In this document: positions 9,583 through 20,250 of the stretch, in pieces
Numbering within the stretch: the first letter of the stretch is position 1
Layout of the letters: every line of letters starts with the position of its first letter
From: Stentor coeruleus
Lineage: Eukaryota > Ciliophora > Heterotrichea > Heterotrichida > Stentoridae
Length of the DNA stretch: 64,000 nucleotides
Assembly (NCBI GenBank): GCA_001970955.1
Contig: MPUH01000038.1
Span: 1 to 64,000 of the forward strand
Direction of reading: 5' to 3'
Position numbers and translations under genes: made by a program
The notes under the pieces: model-generated
Seen by the model: the letters and a program-made list of their open reading frames with translations, nothing else
Databases searched by the model: none
What the model was told of the DNA's origin: nothing

Positions 9583-11481
9583 ATGCAAACGGAACCATCA
9601 CTGTCGTTGTCGAACTATGATTGGAGAGAAGAACTGAATAAGGAGAGGAAAAAAAATGATGAGCTCAACACGTTTCTTAAAAACCAAGAAAGGAACTATC
9701 AAAAACTCATTGGTGAGTTAAAAACGCATATCCAAGCTGAGCTAAAAAAATGCTCCTCATTAGAAAATTCATTACAAAAAGTACCATACTCCATGGAACA
9801 AGTTATTGACCTCCAGTCTCAACTTAAACAAGCTGAACTAAAACAAAAAGCTCTTATCGAAGAGTTCAAACAAAAAACTCTAGATATGGAATCTCAACAT
9901 AAAGAAGCTCTCTCAAAAACTATGACCAAAGAACTCAGTGCCTTCAAAGATTATGCCATCAATGAAATCACTGAAAAAGAAAAAATCATAATCGAACAAA
10001 AACTTATAATAGACAAATCAGAAAACACAATACAAAGCTTAGCCCAAGATGTTGAATATTTTCAGTCACTTGTCATAACCGAAAAGCAAAAAGTCAAATA
10101 CGAAATTGAAGAATATAAAGAAAAAATCCAAGAATTAGAAGACGAACTATTAGAACTAAGGCAAAAAAGAGAAGATGCGAAAGTTTTTCATACCAGATCA
10201 CAAGATGAAGCATTAAAAAACGAAAAAACTGATGATGAAAACCGTAAACTAAAACTTTTTATGGAAAATTTGCAAGAAGAGCTTGGATTACGTAATGCAG
10301 ACCTATTAAATGCTGAGAAGAAAATCAATCAATTAAAAGAATCAAGACAAGAACTTGCTGTGACTATAGAAAAACTAGAAAACCGTATAGAGCAATTGAT
10401 CCAAGAAAAGGATGAAATTGCTAAAGGATTACAAAGTAAAGAAGAAGCTATACAGTTATTAGAAGAAGAAATGTATTCAAATGCTGAAGGAATTGATGAA
10501 AAATATAAAAACGATTTAGAAATTGTCAATACAAAATGTAAAAGGCTTGAAAAAAAACTTAGGGAAATGGAACAAGCGTATGAGGATCAGATTGAGGAAA
10601 AGATGGGATTGATAGCTATGGGGCAGATAAGGATTAATGATCTTAATAGGAAACTTGTTCAGATGGAAAAAGATAAAGATGTGGTTTATGAGAAACTTCA
10701 GAAAGCTTTGAAAGAAATACAAGATTTTGATATGAGGCTGGAGGAGAGTAAGAAGTTGAATATGAAGGAGAATGAGAAATATAAGGAGAAACTTGTGGAA
10801 AAAATCACAATTTTGAAAAATGAGAGGGAGGAGTTGAGGATGAAAATTAATGAACTGCAGGAAATGAGTTTTAGTAGAGTGAGTATGGTAGAACCTGGTG
10901 GGTCTTTATTTGATGAATTTCAACAACTACCTGAAGGTAGATATTCAAGAATCAGTCTTAAAGCTCCAGGTTTTGATGATACTAAAAGAATAGAAGGACT
11001 TATAAGTCAATTAGCAGAAAAAGAGACAACTCTTAGGAATTTATGGACTGAAAAAATCAGTATAGAAGCTAATCAAAAAGAAGTTATGATGGAAAATAAA
11101 AATTTGCAACAGGAATTGTCAATTGCAATTAAACACTCACAAAATCTAAGTCAAGAATTAGAATTAGCGAAATGGGAACTTGATAATCTAAGGTCAAGTG
11201 ATGATTCTAAACTAGATAAAGGGAAAATTCTAGTCTTAGAATCAGAAAAAGAGCTTTTAAAAGCAGAAATTTCAAGGCTTGAAACTGAATTAATGCTTTC
11301 TAAAGAAAACTGGGCTGAGTTAAATAATGGATTGACTAGAGATTTACTTGAGTCACAAACAGTAACAGCACAGGCTAAGTCTGAGCTAATACGTTTAAAG
11401 GAAGAATATGAAAATATTTCGGTAGCTAAAGAGAAATCGATTCACACAAAGAAAAAAAGCTGGTTTGGGAGACGAAATTAA
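9583..11481 (+). CDS. Long coiled-coil protein
   Basis: 632 aa, almost entirely charged heptad text (for example LEDELLELRQKREDAK, ENRIEQLIQEKDEIAKG), so a long parallel coiled coil is expected from about residue 10 to 610. A short break near 425-460 (SFSRVSMVEPGGSLFDEF .. RISLKAPGFDD) divides two coils. The tail is basic and aromatic (KKKSWFGRRN). No GRIP, kinesin or other diagnostic domain was seen; a cytoskeletal or Golgi tether role is a guess. The first half of the gene is C-rich and the second half G-rich on the sense strand, showing the skew gradient seen in several genes here. Confidence 0.8.
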   Translation: MQTEPSLSLSNYDWREELNKERKKNDELNTFLKNQERNYQKLIGELKTHIQAELKKCSSLENSLQKVPYSMEQVIDLQSQLKQAELKQKALIEEFKQKTLDMESQHKEALSKTMTKELSAFKDYAINEITEKEKIIIEQKLIIDKSENTIQSLAQDVEYFQSLVITEKQKVKYEIEEYKEKIQELEDELLELRQKREDAKVFHTRSQDEALKNEKTDDENRKLKLFMENLQEELGLRNADLLNAEKKINQLKESRQELAVTIEKLENRIEQLIQEKDEIAKGLQSKEEAIQLLEEEMYSNAEGIDEKYKNDLEIVNTKCKRLEKKLREMEQAYEDQIEEKMGLIAMGQIRINDLNRKLVQMEKDKDVVYEKLQKALKEIQDFDMRLEESKKLNMKENEKYKEKLVEKITILKNEREELRMKINELQEMSFSRVSMVEPGGSLFDEFQQLPEGRYSRISLKAPGFDDTKRIEGLISQLAEKETTLRNLWTEKISIEANQKEVMMENKNLQQELSIAIKHSQNLSQELELAKWELDNLRSSDDSKLDKGKILVLESEKELLKAEISRLETELMLSKENWAELNNGLTRDLLESQTVTAQAKSELIRLKEEYENISVAKEKSIHTKKKSWFGRRN

Positions 11482-11617
11482 TTTTTTTTCCTATGGCCTT
11501 TACTATGAATAATCTTAGTTTATTGCTTTTTATAAGTGTGTAAATTTGATAACTTTTCATATAAAAAATAGTCTAGGATTAGATTTTATAGTAAAAATGT
11601 GAGATGTTTTATAAAAA

Positions 11618-12181
11618 ATGATAAGCCCAAGCCTTGCTAGGTTTATATATACACCAGCAAGTAAACTAAAGTTTCAAAAGGATTTATGCTTAATATTGAA
11701 AGAAAATACTATAAAACCGTTTATAGAAACTAATTGGCTTGCTATAATTGGAGCACCCTTGCTAACTTTTTGGGGATTAAAATTTAAGTCAAAAAACGCT
11801 CTTACCACTGTTATTTGGTCATGTTTACCTTTTTTAATGATACAAATTATGCTAAACCCTATCTTTTACTATACTGTAAATACCCTTCATCTTCACAAGA
11901 ATGGAAAGCAAGTCATTTTGAAAACTTGTGTAAACTCTAAAAAAAATTATACATTCAATATCACTGATCTTAAATTCATGAAAATAGATGAACCTTATAA
12001 GTTTTTAATAGGAACTGTAGAACTTCCAACAAATGAGATACTAATTTTTACTCAATCATCTAATATTATTTATGAAGATGTTTTCAATAAAATCATGGAA
12101 GGTCAGGAAATAAATGTTGAAGACTCAGAAAATCAAGAAAATGATGAAGATCAAGACTTAGAAAAATATGACAAAAAGTAA
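11618..12181 (+). CDS. Two-helix membrane protein with acidic tail
   Basis: 187 aa. The N-terminus (MISPSLARFIYTPASK) is basic and free of acidic residues and could be a mitochondrial presequence. Two hydrophobic segments follow (about residues 45-58, LAIIGAPLLTFWGL, and 68-92, VIWSCLPFLMIQIMLNPIFYY), forming a hairpin. A beta-rich stretch (LHLHKNGKQVILKTC .. YTFNITDLKFM) and a very acidic C-terminus (SENQENDEDQDLEKYD) complete it. The hairpin-plus-beta layout is reminiscent of TMEM70/TMEM186-type mitochondrial inner-membrane proteins, but I cannot establish homology. Unknown function. Confidence 0.65.
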   Translation: MISPSLARFIYTPASKLKFQKDLCLILKENTIKPFIETNWLAIIGAPLLTFWGLKFKSKNALTTVIWSCLPFLMIQIMLNPIFYYTVNTLHLHKNGKQVILKTCVNSKKNYTFNITDLKFMKIDEPYKFLIGTVELPTNEILIFTQSSNIIYEDVFNKIMEGQEINVEDSENQENDEDQDLEKYDKK

Positions 12182-12410
12182 AATTATTAATAGTTTAAAA
12201 GGTTTTTCACAATAGATTTTTTTATGAGGGTTTATAATTTTTGTACTCTTCTACAATTATAATACGAAATTTGTTAGAAAAATGTTTTCGCAATAATCTT
12301 TGGATAAACACACAAAAATCTTTTAAAGTATATAATTTATTCTCAAAAAAAATCAAAATATTTAACTTATTCTCATCAATTATTATAAGTAATTTACATT
12401 AAAAAAAAAA

Positions 12411-12830
12411 CTACATGCATAACTCTTTAAGAGTTTTTTTAACTCCAATTTTATTTTCTACTGTAATACTAGAAGTAGCTTTTATTAAAACATCAAATGC
12501 ATCATGCCAATTCATAAGTTTTTCATTGGGACAGAATCTTTTTCTAGGAGCTTCAATCATATTTTTCAAACTTTTTAGTATAGATTTAACATAATCTTGC
12601 TTAAGTCTTATTGTTGTTTTATCATAAATCCCATTGTGTATTTGCTTTTCAGATAAAATCATTTTGAGTTTATTAAAATTACTGGCCTTAGCAAAACTAT
12701 TGAATATTTCAGGGAAATATGTGTAAATCTCTTTTAGTTTACAATCAGCTATTTTTAGGAAAACAAAGTAATCAGATATTTCTTTTTGTGTTAAATGGGT
12801 AGGCTCACTAAGAATATTGTTTTTTGACAT
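12411..12830 (-). CDS. Hypothetical protein, 139 aa
   Basis: A helical, Lys-rich protein with no recognised domain, starting MSKNNILSEPTHLTQKE and ending LKELCM. It has no membrane segment or signal peptide. Amino-acid use is balanced (C, W and H present) and the composition differs from the flanks, which supports a real gene. Function unknown. Confidence 0.6.
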   Translation of the reverse strand: MSKNNILSEPTHLTQKEISDYFVFLKIADCKLKEIYTYFPEIFNSFAKASNFNKLKMILSEKQIHNGIYDKTTIRLKQDYVKSILKSLKNMIEAPRKRFCPNEKLMNWHDAFDVLIKATSSITVENKIGVKKTLKELCM

Positions 12831-13213
12831 TTTATTATAGATGATGTTTAGAAATGGCGTTAGACATTATAAGATTATGTGATTATATATTTATAAAATG
12901 ATATGAAAATTTTATATAATATTATAAAGGATATGGATATGGAAAAATTATATATAAAACTCTAAAATGTTATGTAAAAACATAAAGTATTTATATACTC
13001 ATCCTGAAAAATATCAACAAAATACTTAAATAAATACTAAAAATCATGAAAGGGCCTATAATGGAAATTATGCCAAAAAAAAGGAAATTATTTAACCTTT
13101 TATACAATAGTCTAAAAAGCCAACACTTATCAAAATCTAATTCTAATAAATAGCCTTTATATATTTCAATAAATAGTCTTTTAATATATAATCAAATAAT
13201 AATATATTATATA
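12831..13213. other. Divergent intergenic spacer
   Basis: Very AT-rich spacer between two divergently transcribed genes. No ORF, repeat or RNA gene recognised. Confidence 0.5.
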
Positions 13214-13639
13214 ATGGATAAAAGGAGGCGAAAAAGGTCAAGAGATAGAAGTCCTGATGTTCAAAAAAAAATCAAAGGCCGTGGAGTGCGTCATGAAAGT
13301 GGCTTGCGTAGTTGGAAAGATGTTGAAAGAGGAAAGCTGCAAGACTCGACTACAAAATTCATAGTTTCTAAGCCTGCACCACCTCTAGCGAAAAATGAAG
13401 TCAAAGAAAAGGTAGAGGAAGCAGAAATAGAAATAGAAAAAGAAAAATCTGACGAGACAATAAAAAAAACAGAAAAATGGGTACCTAAGACAATAGATAA
13501 TATCGAAAGCTATTCGAAAAGGAAACATAAAAATAGCCCCGTTTGGATTCATGACAAGTTTGAAAAAATGAACAGATCGCCTGATTCAGAAAATAGCGAC
13601 TTAGGGATTGTAAGAAATTCACCGGTGTTTGCAGAGTAA
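13214..13639 (+). CDS. Basic RS-like nuclear protein, 141 aa
   Basis: It starts MDKRRRKRSRDRSPDVQKK, a bipartite nuclear signal with SR-like text, followed by an acidic/basic helix (EVKEKVEEAEIEIEKEKS). Near the C-terminus SPVWIHDKFEK matches the short W-x-HDKF motif found in CASC3/Barentsz and in THRAP3/BCLAF1-type RNA-processing proteins. That motif is short, so involvement in mRNA processing is only suggested. Ends in TAA. Confidence 0.7.
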   Translation: MDKRRRKRSRDRSPDVQKKIKGRGVRHESGLRSWKDVERGKLQDSTTKFIVSKPAPPLAKNEVKEKVEEAEIEIEKEKSDETIKKTEKWVPKTIDNIESYSKRKHKNSPVWIHDKFEKMNRSPDSENSDLGIVRNSPVFAE

Positions 13640-14021
13640 TATAAAACATATAGTGTATGAGTTAAGATTAGGATTAATAAATTTTGATAGTGAATGAGTT
13701 AAGATATGATAAAAATATTTGATAGAAATTATTATTGCTCAGATGAAGGAAAATAATTAAAAAAGTAAAGATAAAAGATGTAATAGATTAAAAGATAAAG
13801 GTAATATTTGAATAATATGTATTATAAGATATGGAAAATTTGGTTTTTGAGTTTAGAATGATATGTGAAAATATTATATCAACAGTAATCTTAAAACCTA
13901 AACCTAATAAACAATCAAAATCAGCCACCTCAAAACTTACTCTATCTTCAAAAGCCAACATAAAACCTCTAATCCTATACAAAACCACTAAAACCAAACT
14001 TAAATACTTCCTCATTAAACA
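13640..14021. other. Convergent spacer with an open frame on the minus strand
   Basis: A 75-codon minus frame (13788-14015) continues past the next gene's stop if a candidate 15-nt intron at 14011-14025 (gtaatgtttaatgag, A at position 10 but ending GAG) were spliced. The product is hydrophobic and unlike the charged gene it would extend, so I treat it as 3' flank, unresolved. Confidence 0.35.
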
Positions 14022-15032
14022 TTACTTAATTAATTTAATCCTCACAGGAAGTTCCCTTTCATCACTAGTAAATCCATTCCCTTCATTACAAATTTCTCCA
14101 TCATTGGCATTTTTTTCTTTATAATTCATATACAGAGCTTTTTTCTTACACCTATTAAAAATTTCATCAATATTCTTCTTCCCTTCTCCAGGTCTAGCAG
14201 TCTTAATAGGTGAAATTCCATTTCCCTGTATTTCCAACCTTTCTCTAGATTCTTTCTTTGGAGATTCTAACTTTCTTTTAATTCCAACTTTAATTTGTGA
14301 GTTTCTTTTATTAGGTGATGCTATCTTACTGATATATTTAATAAGATCTTCAGCTTGAAAACTTTTATTATCCATCATCTTAGTAGGTGAAGGTGTTCTA
14401 ACCCTTCTAGCATTCATAAGCCTTTTACCTGATTCAATAGCTTCTCTTATAGAAAATTTCTTATTCTGATGTTCAGGTTGAGTTTCAAGGTTTTTTTTCT
14501 GTTTAGATGAAGTGAGTCTTTTAAAAGCTTCAGGATCTGTTTTTGCGAATTTTATGTTTTTGTTATACTCATTGAGTTCTCGTTCTTGGAAATCTTGAAG
14601 TTCTTTTTTTCTTTTTTCAATATTTAGCCATTTGAGTTCCCAGTACGCATGCAAACGTTCGACTGTTTTGTTAGTGTCTAACTTGGTAAAGCTTCTTTGA
14701 GGTTTTCTTTTATTAACGTCTCGAGATGTTAAAGATGATTGTCTTTCATTAACTTCTTTCATTTCTAGAATGGAAACAAGACGTTTTTTGGCTTCTTGAC
14801 GACGGGTGAAGTCTTGGAATAATCTGTTATAGACTTGAGGATTTGGATCTGCTGGTGTAGCTTTTGGAATTTTCCAAGGTGTTAAATCTGGATCGCTTGA
14901 AGTAAACATTCCTCGGGATACTTGGAAGTTGAAATCATATCTTTTCATTAAGTCTTCTATGTTACTTTCACTAGCTTCTTCGGTACTAAGTGGATGTTAC
15001 CCTTTATTGTAATCTGTTGGCTCTTCTAGCAT
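14022..15032 (-). CDS. Charged ciliate protein of unknown function, one 15-nt intron
   Basis: 331 aa after splicing. A long ORF starts at an internal Met (14948), but the minus strand reads MLEEPTDYNKG, then a 15-nt intron (14986-15000) holding an in-frame TAA, then TEEASESNIEDLMKRYDFN, so the true start is at 15032. The protein is basic and helical with motifs common in protist cytoskeletal proteins (VYNRLFQDFTRRQEAKKRL; ELKWLNIEKRKKELQDFQER) and several SP/TP sites (RTPSPTK, ASPNKR, ESPKKE) that could be phosphorylated. No catalytic domain. Possibly associated with basal bodies or cortex, by flavour only. Confidence 0.75.
14986..15000 (-). other. 15-nt intron near the start of the 14022-15032 gene
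   Basis: Sense gtaacatccacttag, A at position 10. It contains TAA in frame; removal joins an ATG-led exon of 32 nt to the long ORF. Confidence 0.75.
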
Positions 15033-15481
15033 TTATTATTTTTTTTTTATGTGTGTAGTAGATAAGAGAAGATATGGAGGATTTTTATTAGAGTTTTGTA
15101 TAGGAAAAGTTAAATGTTTTGGTTAAGGATGACTGGGTTAGATAATTTTATGGTATTTTAAGGTAATGAAATATGGAGAAAATTTTAAAAGTTTATGGGA
15201 TTTTAGGAAGATTATATGGTATAAAGTAGGAATTTATTTGACAGGTTTAGGTGGGTTATTAGTTTTAGAAAAGATAAGAAATCAAGTATTTTAAGTCTAG
15301 AGAATACAAATAAAATACTTGATTTTGATTTTAGAGTTAAGATTATATGAGAAGAAAAGTTACTTTGGGATTTTTGTTTGATTTGCTATGTATGCATATG
15401 AGTTATTATTGCATATAATATTTTATCTTTTTGTAAAAGATTTGAATTATGCATAATATTCTTAATATAATAAATTTAATC
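15033..15481. other. Intergenic, 5' flank of the 14022-15032 gene
   Basis: On the sense (minus) strand of the gene to the left this is C-rich and G-poor. No gene seen. Confidence 0.5.
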
Positions 15482-17568
15482 CTATAACAAATTTGAGGTG
15501 CTACATAATTTTCCTGCTTTTAAACACATATTACATCTATCATCATACTTGAAACTTTTTTTCTCTTCTTCACTTATATTTTTATCATAATAGCAACAAT
15601 CAGCTTTATGATAATAATTTCCATGAACTAACACTGGAATCATCCTACAACCACAACTAAAACAAAATTTTGTTTCACAATGCTCACAAATTATAATATC
15701 ATAATTCTTATCTTTTTTATTAGGAACTCTACACTCTGGACACTGACAAAATTTTTCTCCAGCTATTTCTAACTCCAAAACACGTTGGCTTATTAGATCT
15801 TCACATACATGTCCTTTCTCCCAGCTTTGTAAACAATAGGAACATATAATAAATTTACAACTTTCACATATAACACTTTGACTATCAGTAAATCCTAATG
15901 CTTGACACTTAGAGCATGTTATGATTTTCATATGTTTTTTTATAAGTAGCTCGCATAAGTTTATAAAAGTTGCATTTTTAACAAGTGTTTGCAGACAATT
16001 TGAATGAAAAAATGTTGAGCATTCCATACATCTAAGAGCTTTAACAGGATCAGATTGTTCTAAAGCGTAGATTGTATTTCGTTCATAACAATCTTGGCAA
16101 AATAAATGCTTACAAGGGATTTGTTCTTTTTGCGAAGTAGTAAAATCTTTTAAGCAAATTGGGCAATTTATTGTTATAGTTTCTATAACAGGTTCAGATA
16201 TTTGTTTGATTTCTAAAAGTTTTCGAGTAATTTTTTCAGGAAAAACAGTCTCACAAACGCATTCTGTTATAGAAAAAGCAATTTGACAATCATTACAAAC
16301 TTTGCAGTCACAGTTTTTTCCTTCAAGCTTTATTGTTTTAGGGTACTCTTTTTCATCAAATAAACATATTTTGTATAAAAACGAGTCTAATATTTTAATA
16401 TGGCTTTCTTTTAATGGTTTCTCACAAAAACATTTTCCCGTATTTTTAACCTTAAAAGCGCATTTCAAACAAATTTTATTTTTACAGCGGCAAATTATAT
16501 AAGGGATTATTTTATAATTTTTTTTGTTACTTTTGCAAGAACCACATGTAAAAACAAGTTGTTTCTTATACGAAATTTCTTCAATTGAATATTCTTGTGA
16601 ACAAAATAAACATTGTCTATTATTAATAAACTCAATTGAACAATTTTGGCAAAAATGATCACAAGATTTTTGGTTTCCAAAAATATTAAGCTCATTAGCT
16701 AATGTTTGAAAACATCCAAAGCACGCACCTCTGAAATAGTTATAAATTTGATTAAAGTATTCTATTTTAGTTTCTTGTTTACATTTTACACATATTATAT
16801 ATTTTTTCCCTTGCTTCATATTATTTAACCATTCAAATACAAATTTTCCAAAACAATATTTATGTCCACAAGGTAGATTGTGAAACATATTAGTAGGTAT
16901 CTGACAAAACAAACATTCATCTAATTCATTATTAGCTTCACATTGAGATCTAGGATTTTCATTTATCTTAGATACAGATTTATTTACTTTTAATGATATT
17001 AAATTCAATAGTTTTAAATCTTTCATATTTTCTAATGTTTTTGCAGCTACCATTTCATGAGTTATAAAAAAATACAAGTTGTCCATATAGTCTAATCCAT
17101 ATAAAATAGTTTTATTTATACTATCTGTTTTGTATTTAATTTCTAGTTCGTTTGAGATTCTGAAAATTACTATTTCTATATAAAGCATTTCTGAGAGGTG
17201 CTTAAAGCTTTGATATTGTAAGTTTATTTCTGGGATACTCAATTTTAGAAATTCACCAATAATGTTTATCATGTTATTGTTATTATAAAAATTGTTGAGG
17301 AAAGTAATTATATCAGAATTTCTGTTTGTTATAGGCAAATTAGGGTGGATTTGTTGATATGTTGTCAAATCAATGATGATTCTGAAAGAGTTGTTTTGAT
17401 ATTCATTTGATAATAGAGGATTTGTTATAGTATCGAAAGCAACTAAAGATAAAAATCTTGTTTTTTCGAATTCCCAGGCACAGGGAATAAATATTTGAAT
17501 TTGGACTTTAATGCTAGAATTATGTGAAGAGGAACATCGAGACTAGATATTTTCTGGACCCTGATCAT
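15482..17568 (-). CDS. RBR-type E3 ligase-like paralog A: catalytic Cys lost, one frameshift
   Basis: The intact ORF covers 15482-17368 (628 aa). Homology to paralog B continues upstream to an ATG at 17568 (MIRVQKISSLDVP .. ALKSKFKYLF), but in another frame; a single missing T near 17450-17460 explains it. The domains match B: degenerate otubain-like N-terminus, RING-like zinc finger (CLFCQIP..LPCGHKYC), Cys-rich middle, RING1 (CPICLKDF..CKHLFCQDC), IBR and RING2. RBR ligases pass ubiquitin through a RING2 cysteine; here that residue is Tyr556 (KNYDIIIC; codon 15701-15703) where B has Cys. With the frameshift, this suggests a pseudo-ligase or early pseudogene, although the other zinc ligands are kept. 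Confidence 0.8.
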
Positions 17569-17696
17569 ATAATTATATAAAATTAGGTAATAAGTATAAA
17601 ATATGAGTCTAAGAAAAGGATATTATAACAACTATACAAAATTTAATAATTTTTGAATTAAAATCATAAACTATTCTTAAATTCACTCTTATAATT

Positions 17697-19802
17697 CTAA
17701 TATTTTTTATTTTCCATAACTTCAGGTGGTTTACATAACTCTCCTGCTTTTAGACACATATTACATCTATCATCATATTTAAAACTTTTTTTCCCTTCTT
17801 CACTTATATCCTTATCATAATGCCAACAATCAGCTTTATGATAATAATTCCCATGAATTAACACTGGAATCATCCTACAACCGCAATTAAAACAAAATTT
17901 TGTCTCACAATTCAGACAAATAACAATATCGCAATTCTGATCTTTTTTATAAGGAACTCTACACTCTGGACACTGACAAAACTTTTCTCCAATTAATTCT
18001 AATTCAAAAACACATTGGCTTATAAAATCTTCACATGCATGTCCTTTCTCCCAGCTTTGTAAACAATAGGAACACATAATAAATTTACAATTTTCGCATA
18101 TAGCGCTTTGATCTTCAGTTAGTCCTAATGCTTGACAATTAGGACATGCTATGATTTTCATATGTTTTTTTATAAGTAACTCGCATAAGTTTATAAAAGT
18201 TTCTTTTTTTATAAGTTTCTGAAGGTAATTTGAATGAAAAGGTACTGAACATTGCATACATTTAAGAGCTTTAGCGGGATCAGATTGTTCTAAAGAATAG
18301 ATTGTGTTTTGTTCATAGCATTTTTGACAAAAATAATGCTTACAAGGGATTTGGTTTTTTTGATAAGTTATAAAATCTTTTAAACAGATTAGGCAATTTA
18401 GTGTTATAGTTTCTATAATAGGTTCAGATATTTCTTTGAATTCTAATAGTTTTCGAGTAATTTTTTCAGGAAAAGCAGTTTCACATATGCAATCTGTTGT
18501 AGAATAAGCAATTTGGCAATCGTCACAAACTTTGCAGTCACAGTTTTTTCCTTCAAGTTTTATCGTCCGAGGATATTCTTTATCATCAAATAAGCATATT
18601 TTGTATAAAAACGAGTTTAATGTTTTAATATGAGTTTTTTTGAGAAATTTACCACAAAAGCATTTTTTTATATTTTTAACCTTAAAAGCACATTTTAAAC
18701 AGACTTTTTCTACACAATTGCATATTTTATAAGGAATAAACTTATAGTTTTTCTTAGCTTTTTTACAAACACTACAAGTAAAGATTTTTTTTTTAATATA
18801 AGAAATTTCTCTTATCGAATACTCATAAGAACAAATTAAACATTTTCTATCAATAGAATACTCTAAAATACAGTTATCACAAAAATGATTACACAATTTA
18901 GCATCAGCAACGCATTGATTATCATAATCATATAACTGATAGCATCCAAGACATAAATCTTTAATTTTCCCACAAATAAAATTTATGTTAATTTCAAAAT
19001 TTTCACTACACTTTATACAATTTTTTGAGTTATTCCCTACTTTTTTATTATCCAAAATATTCGACAACAACCCTGCTAAGCAAAAACTATGCCCACAGTT
19101 TAATTCATACAAATCTTGGTTGACTTTCTGACAAAACACACATTTTTCTAAAAATTCATCATAAAAACACATAAAATTATCATTTTTTAATAATTTTTCT
19201 TGGCCAATATTTTCATTCTGTTTGTATTGGAGGTCTCTAATAATTTCTATACTTTTAGTGTTTTGTAGTAGCCTTGCAGATACCATTTCATGAGTATAAA
19301 GCAAATAAAGTTTTTCCATATTTTCAAGCCCATATATAAAAGCTTTATTCTTTTTGAGTATTACATCCTTTAGGATTAATACATTTGAAATGCTGAAAAT
19401 AGTTACATTCACATTGAAATTAGTAGCAAATAATGACAAAATTATTGAGAAATCTTTTGTGTCTTGAAAAATTTGAACTAATGATTGTTTTATAGTATTA
19501 ATAAGATGCTGATTTTCGAATGCATTATTTAAAGATAAAAACAGGTTAGGACTTGATTTTATTGACTCTATATCAGATTTAATGTCTTCATTCATATTAG
19601 AAATTAAGAGATCTTCGAAAGATTTATGTAATAAAGGACATGATAGTAATGGGTTAAAATAGCATTCGAATATAGCTATAGATAAAAAGTTGAAGATATT
19701 TTGGTCACCTGAGAAAGAGATAAAATATTTGAACTTGGATTTTAAAGCCAATCTGCTTTGATTAGGGACATTAAGCTCTGAGATTTTTTGAAGCCTGTTC
19801 AT
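17697..19802 (-). CDS. Otubain-like/RBR E3 ubiquitin ligase paralog B
   Basis: 701 aa. Residues about 15-180 look like a degenerate otubain (peptidase C65) fold: SGDQNIFNFLSIAIFE aligns with the GDGNCFYRA active-site helix, KDFSIILSLFATNFNVNVTIF with the HIIALAQAL..I strand, and LYLLYTHEM with YLLYRPGHYD. The catalytic Cys position is Ile36, so no protease activity is expected. A RING-like finger spans 221-265 (CVFC..LNCGHSFC..CIKC), with Cys-rich modules to 445. Then come RING1 (470-518), IBR (553-590) and RING2 (609-660) with the catalytic Cys624 (QNCDIVIC). The RBR part should build ubiquitin chains via a thioester; substrate unknown. About 130 bp separates it from paralog A, a tandem duplication. 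Confidence 0.85.
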   Translation of the reverse strand: MNRLQKISELNVPNQSRLALKSKFKYFISFSGDQNIFNFLSIAIFECYFNPLLSCPLLHKSFEDLLISNMNEDIKSDIESIKSSPNLFLSLNNAFENQHLINTIKQSLVQIFQDTKDFSIILSLFATNFNVNVTIFSISNVLILKDVILKKNKAFIYGLENMEKLYLLYTHEMVSARLLQNTKSIEIIRDLQYKQNENIGQEKLLKNDNFMCFYDEFLEKCVFCQKVNQDLYELNCGHSFCLAGLLSNILDNKKVGNNSKNCIKCSENFEININFICGKIKDLCLGCYQLYDYDNQCVADAKLCNHFCDNCILEYSIDRKCLICSYEYSIREISYIKKKIFTCSVCKKAKKNYKFIPYKICNCVEKVCLKCAFKVKNIKKCFCGKFLKKTHIKTLNSFLYKICLFDDKEYPRTIKLEGKNCDCKVCDDCQIAYSTTDCICETAFPEKITRKLLEFKEISEPIIETITLNCLICLKDFITYQKNQIPCKHYFCQKCYEQNTIYSLEQSDPAKALKCMQCSVPFHSNYLQKLIKKETFINLCELLIKKHMKIIACPNCQALGLTEDQSAICENCKFIMCSYCLQSWEKGHACEDFISQCVFELELIGEKFCQCPECRVPYKKDQNCDIVICLNCETKFCFNCGCRMIPVLIHGNYYHKADCWHYDKDISEEGKKSFKYDDRCNMCLKAGELCKPPEVMENKKY

Positions 19803-20250
19803 AGTAAATATAATTATTATATATTATTTTGAGATATAATTGAAAGTATTAGAAGGATAATATTGATAATAGAAAAATTATCATTTAAACTAAAAATAAT
19901 ACTTAAAACTCGATCAATCTTATCTTGACTTATAAACAACCTCCCTAAATATATATTTTTATTACTTTCTCATTGCTTTTCATATAAAATATTTGAATTT
20001 GTCCTGCATAAAGTCTCATAACATGCTTTTGATTGTTGAGATGCCATGGTGTCAGGTCCCATTTGTGAAAAATTCGATATCCTTCTTTCAGAATAACTTA
20101 GTTTTTACTTTTATATATTCAAATCCTATTCTAGCTCATCTTATCCTCCTAAGTCTCTCAAAAAATATCCCAAAATCATTTCCATCTAAAATCGTTATAA
20201 TATTAAAAAAAATATTCATAACTATACTCTTATAATACTACTCCCATCTT
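19803..20250. other. Intergenic spacer
   Basis: No convincing gene; the 80-codon plus ORF at 19993-20235 is AT-rich chance text. The plus strand near 20130-20240 is C-rich, that is, G-rich on the sense strand of the gene ending at 20251. Confidence 0.5.

Noticed and set aside
13788-14015. 75-codon minus-strand ORF that might extend the 14022 gene through a 15-nt intron
   Set aside because: The candidate intron ends GAG unlike the others, the product is hydrophobic and unrelated, and G-rich 3' flanks give open frames by composition.
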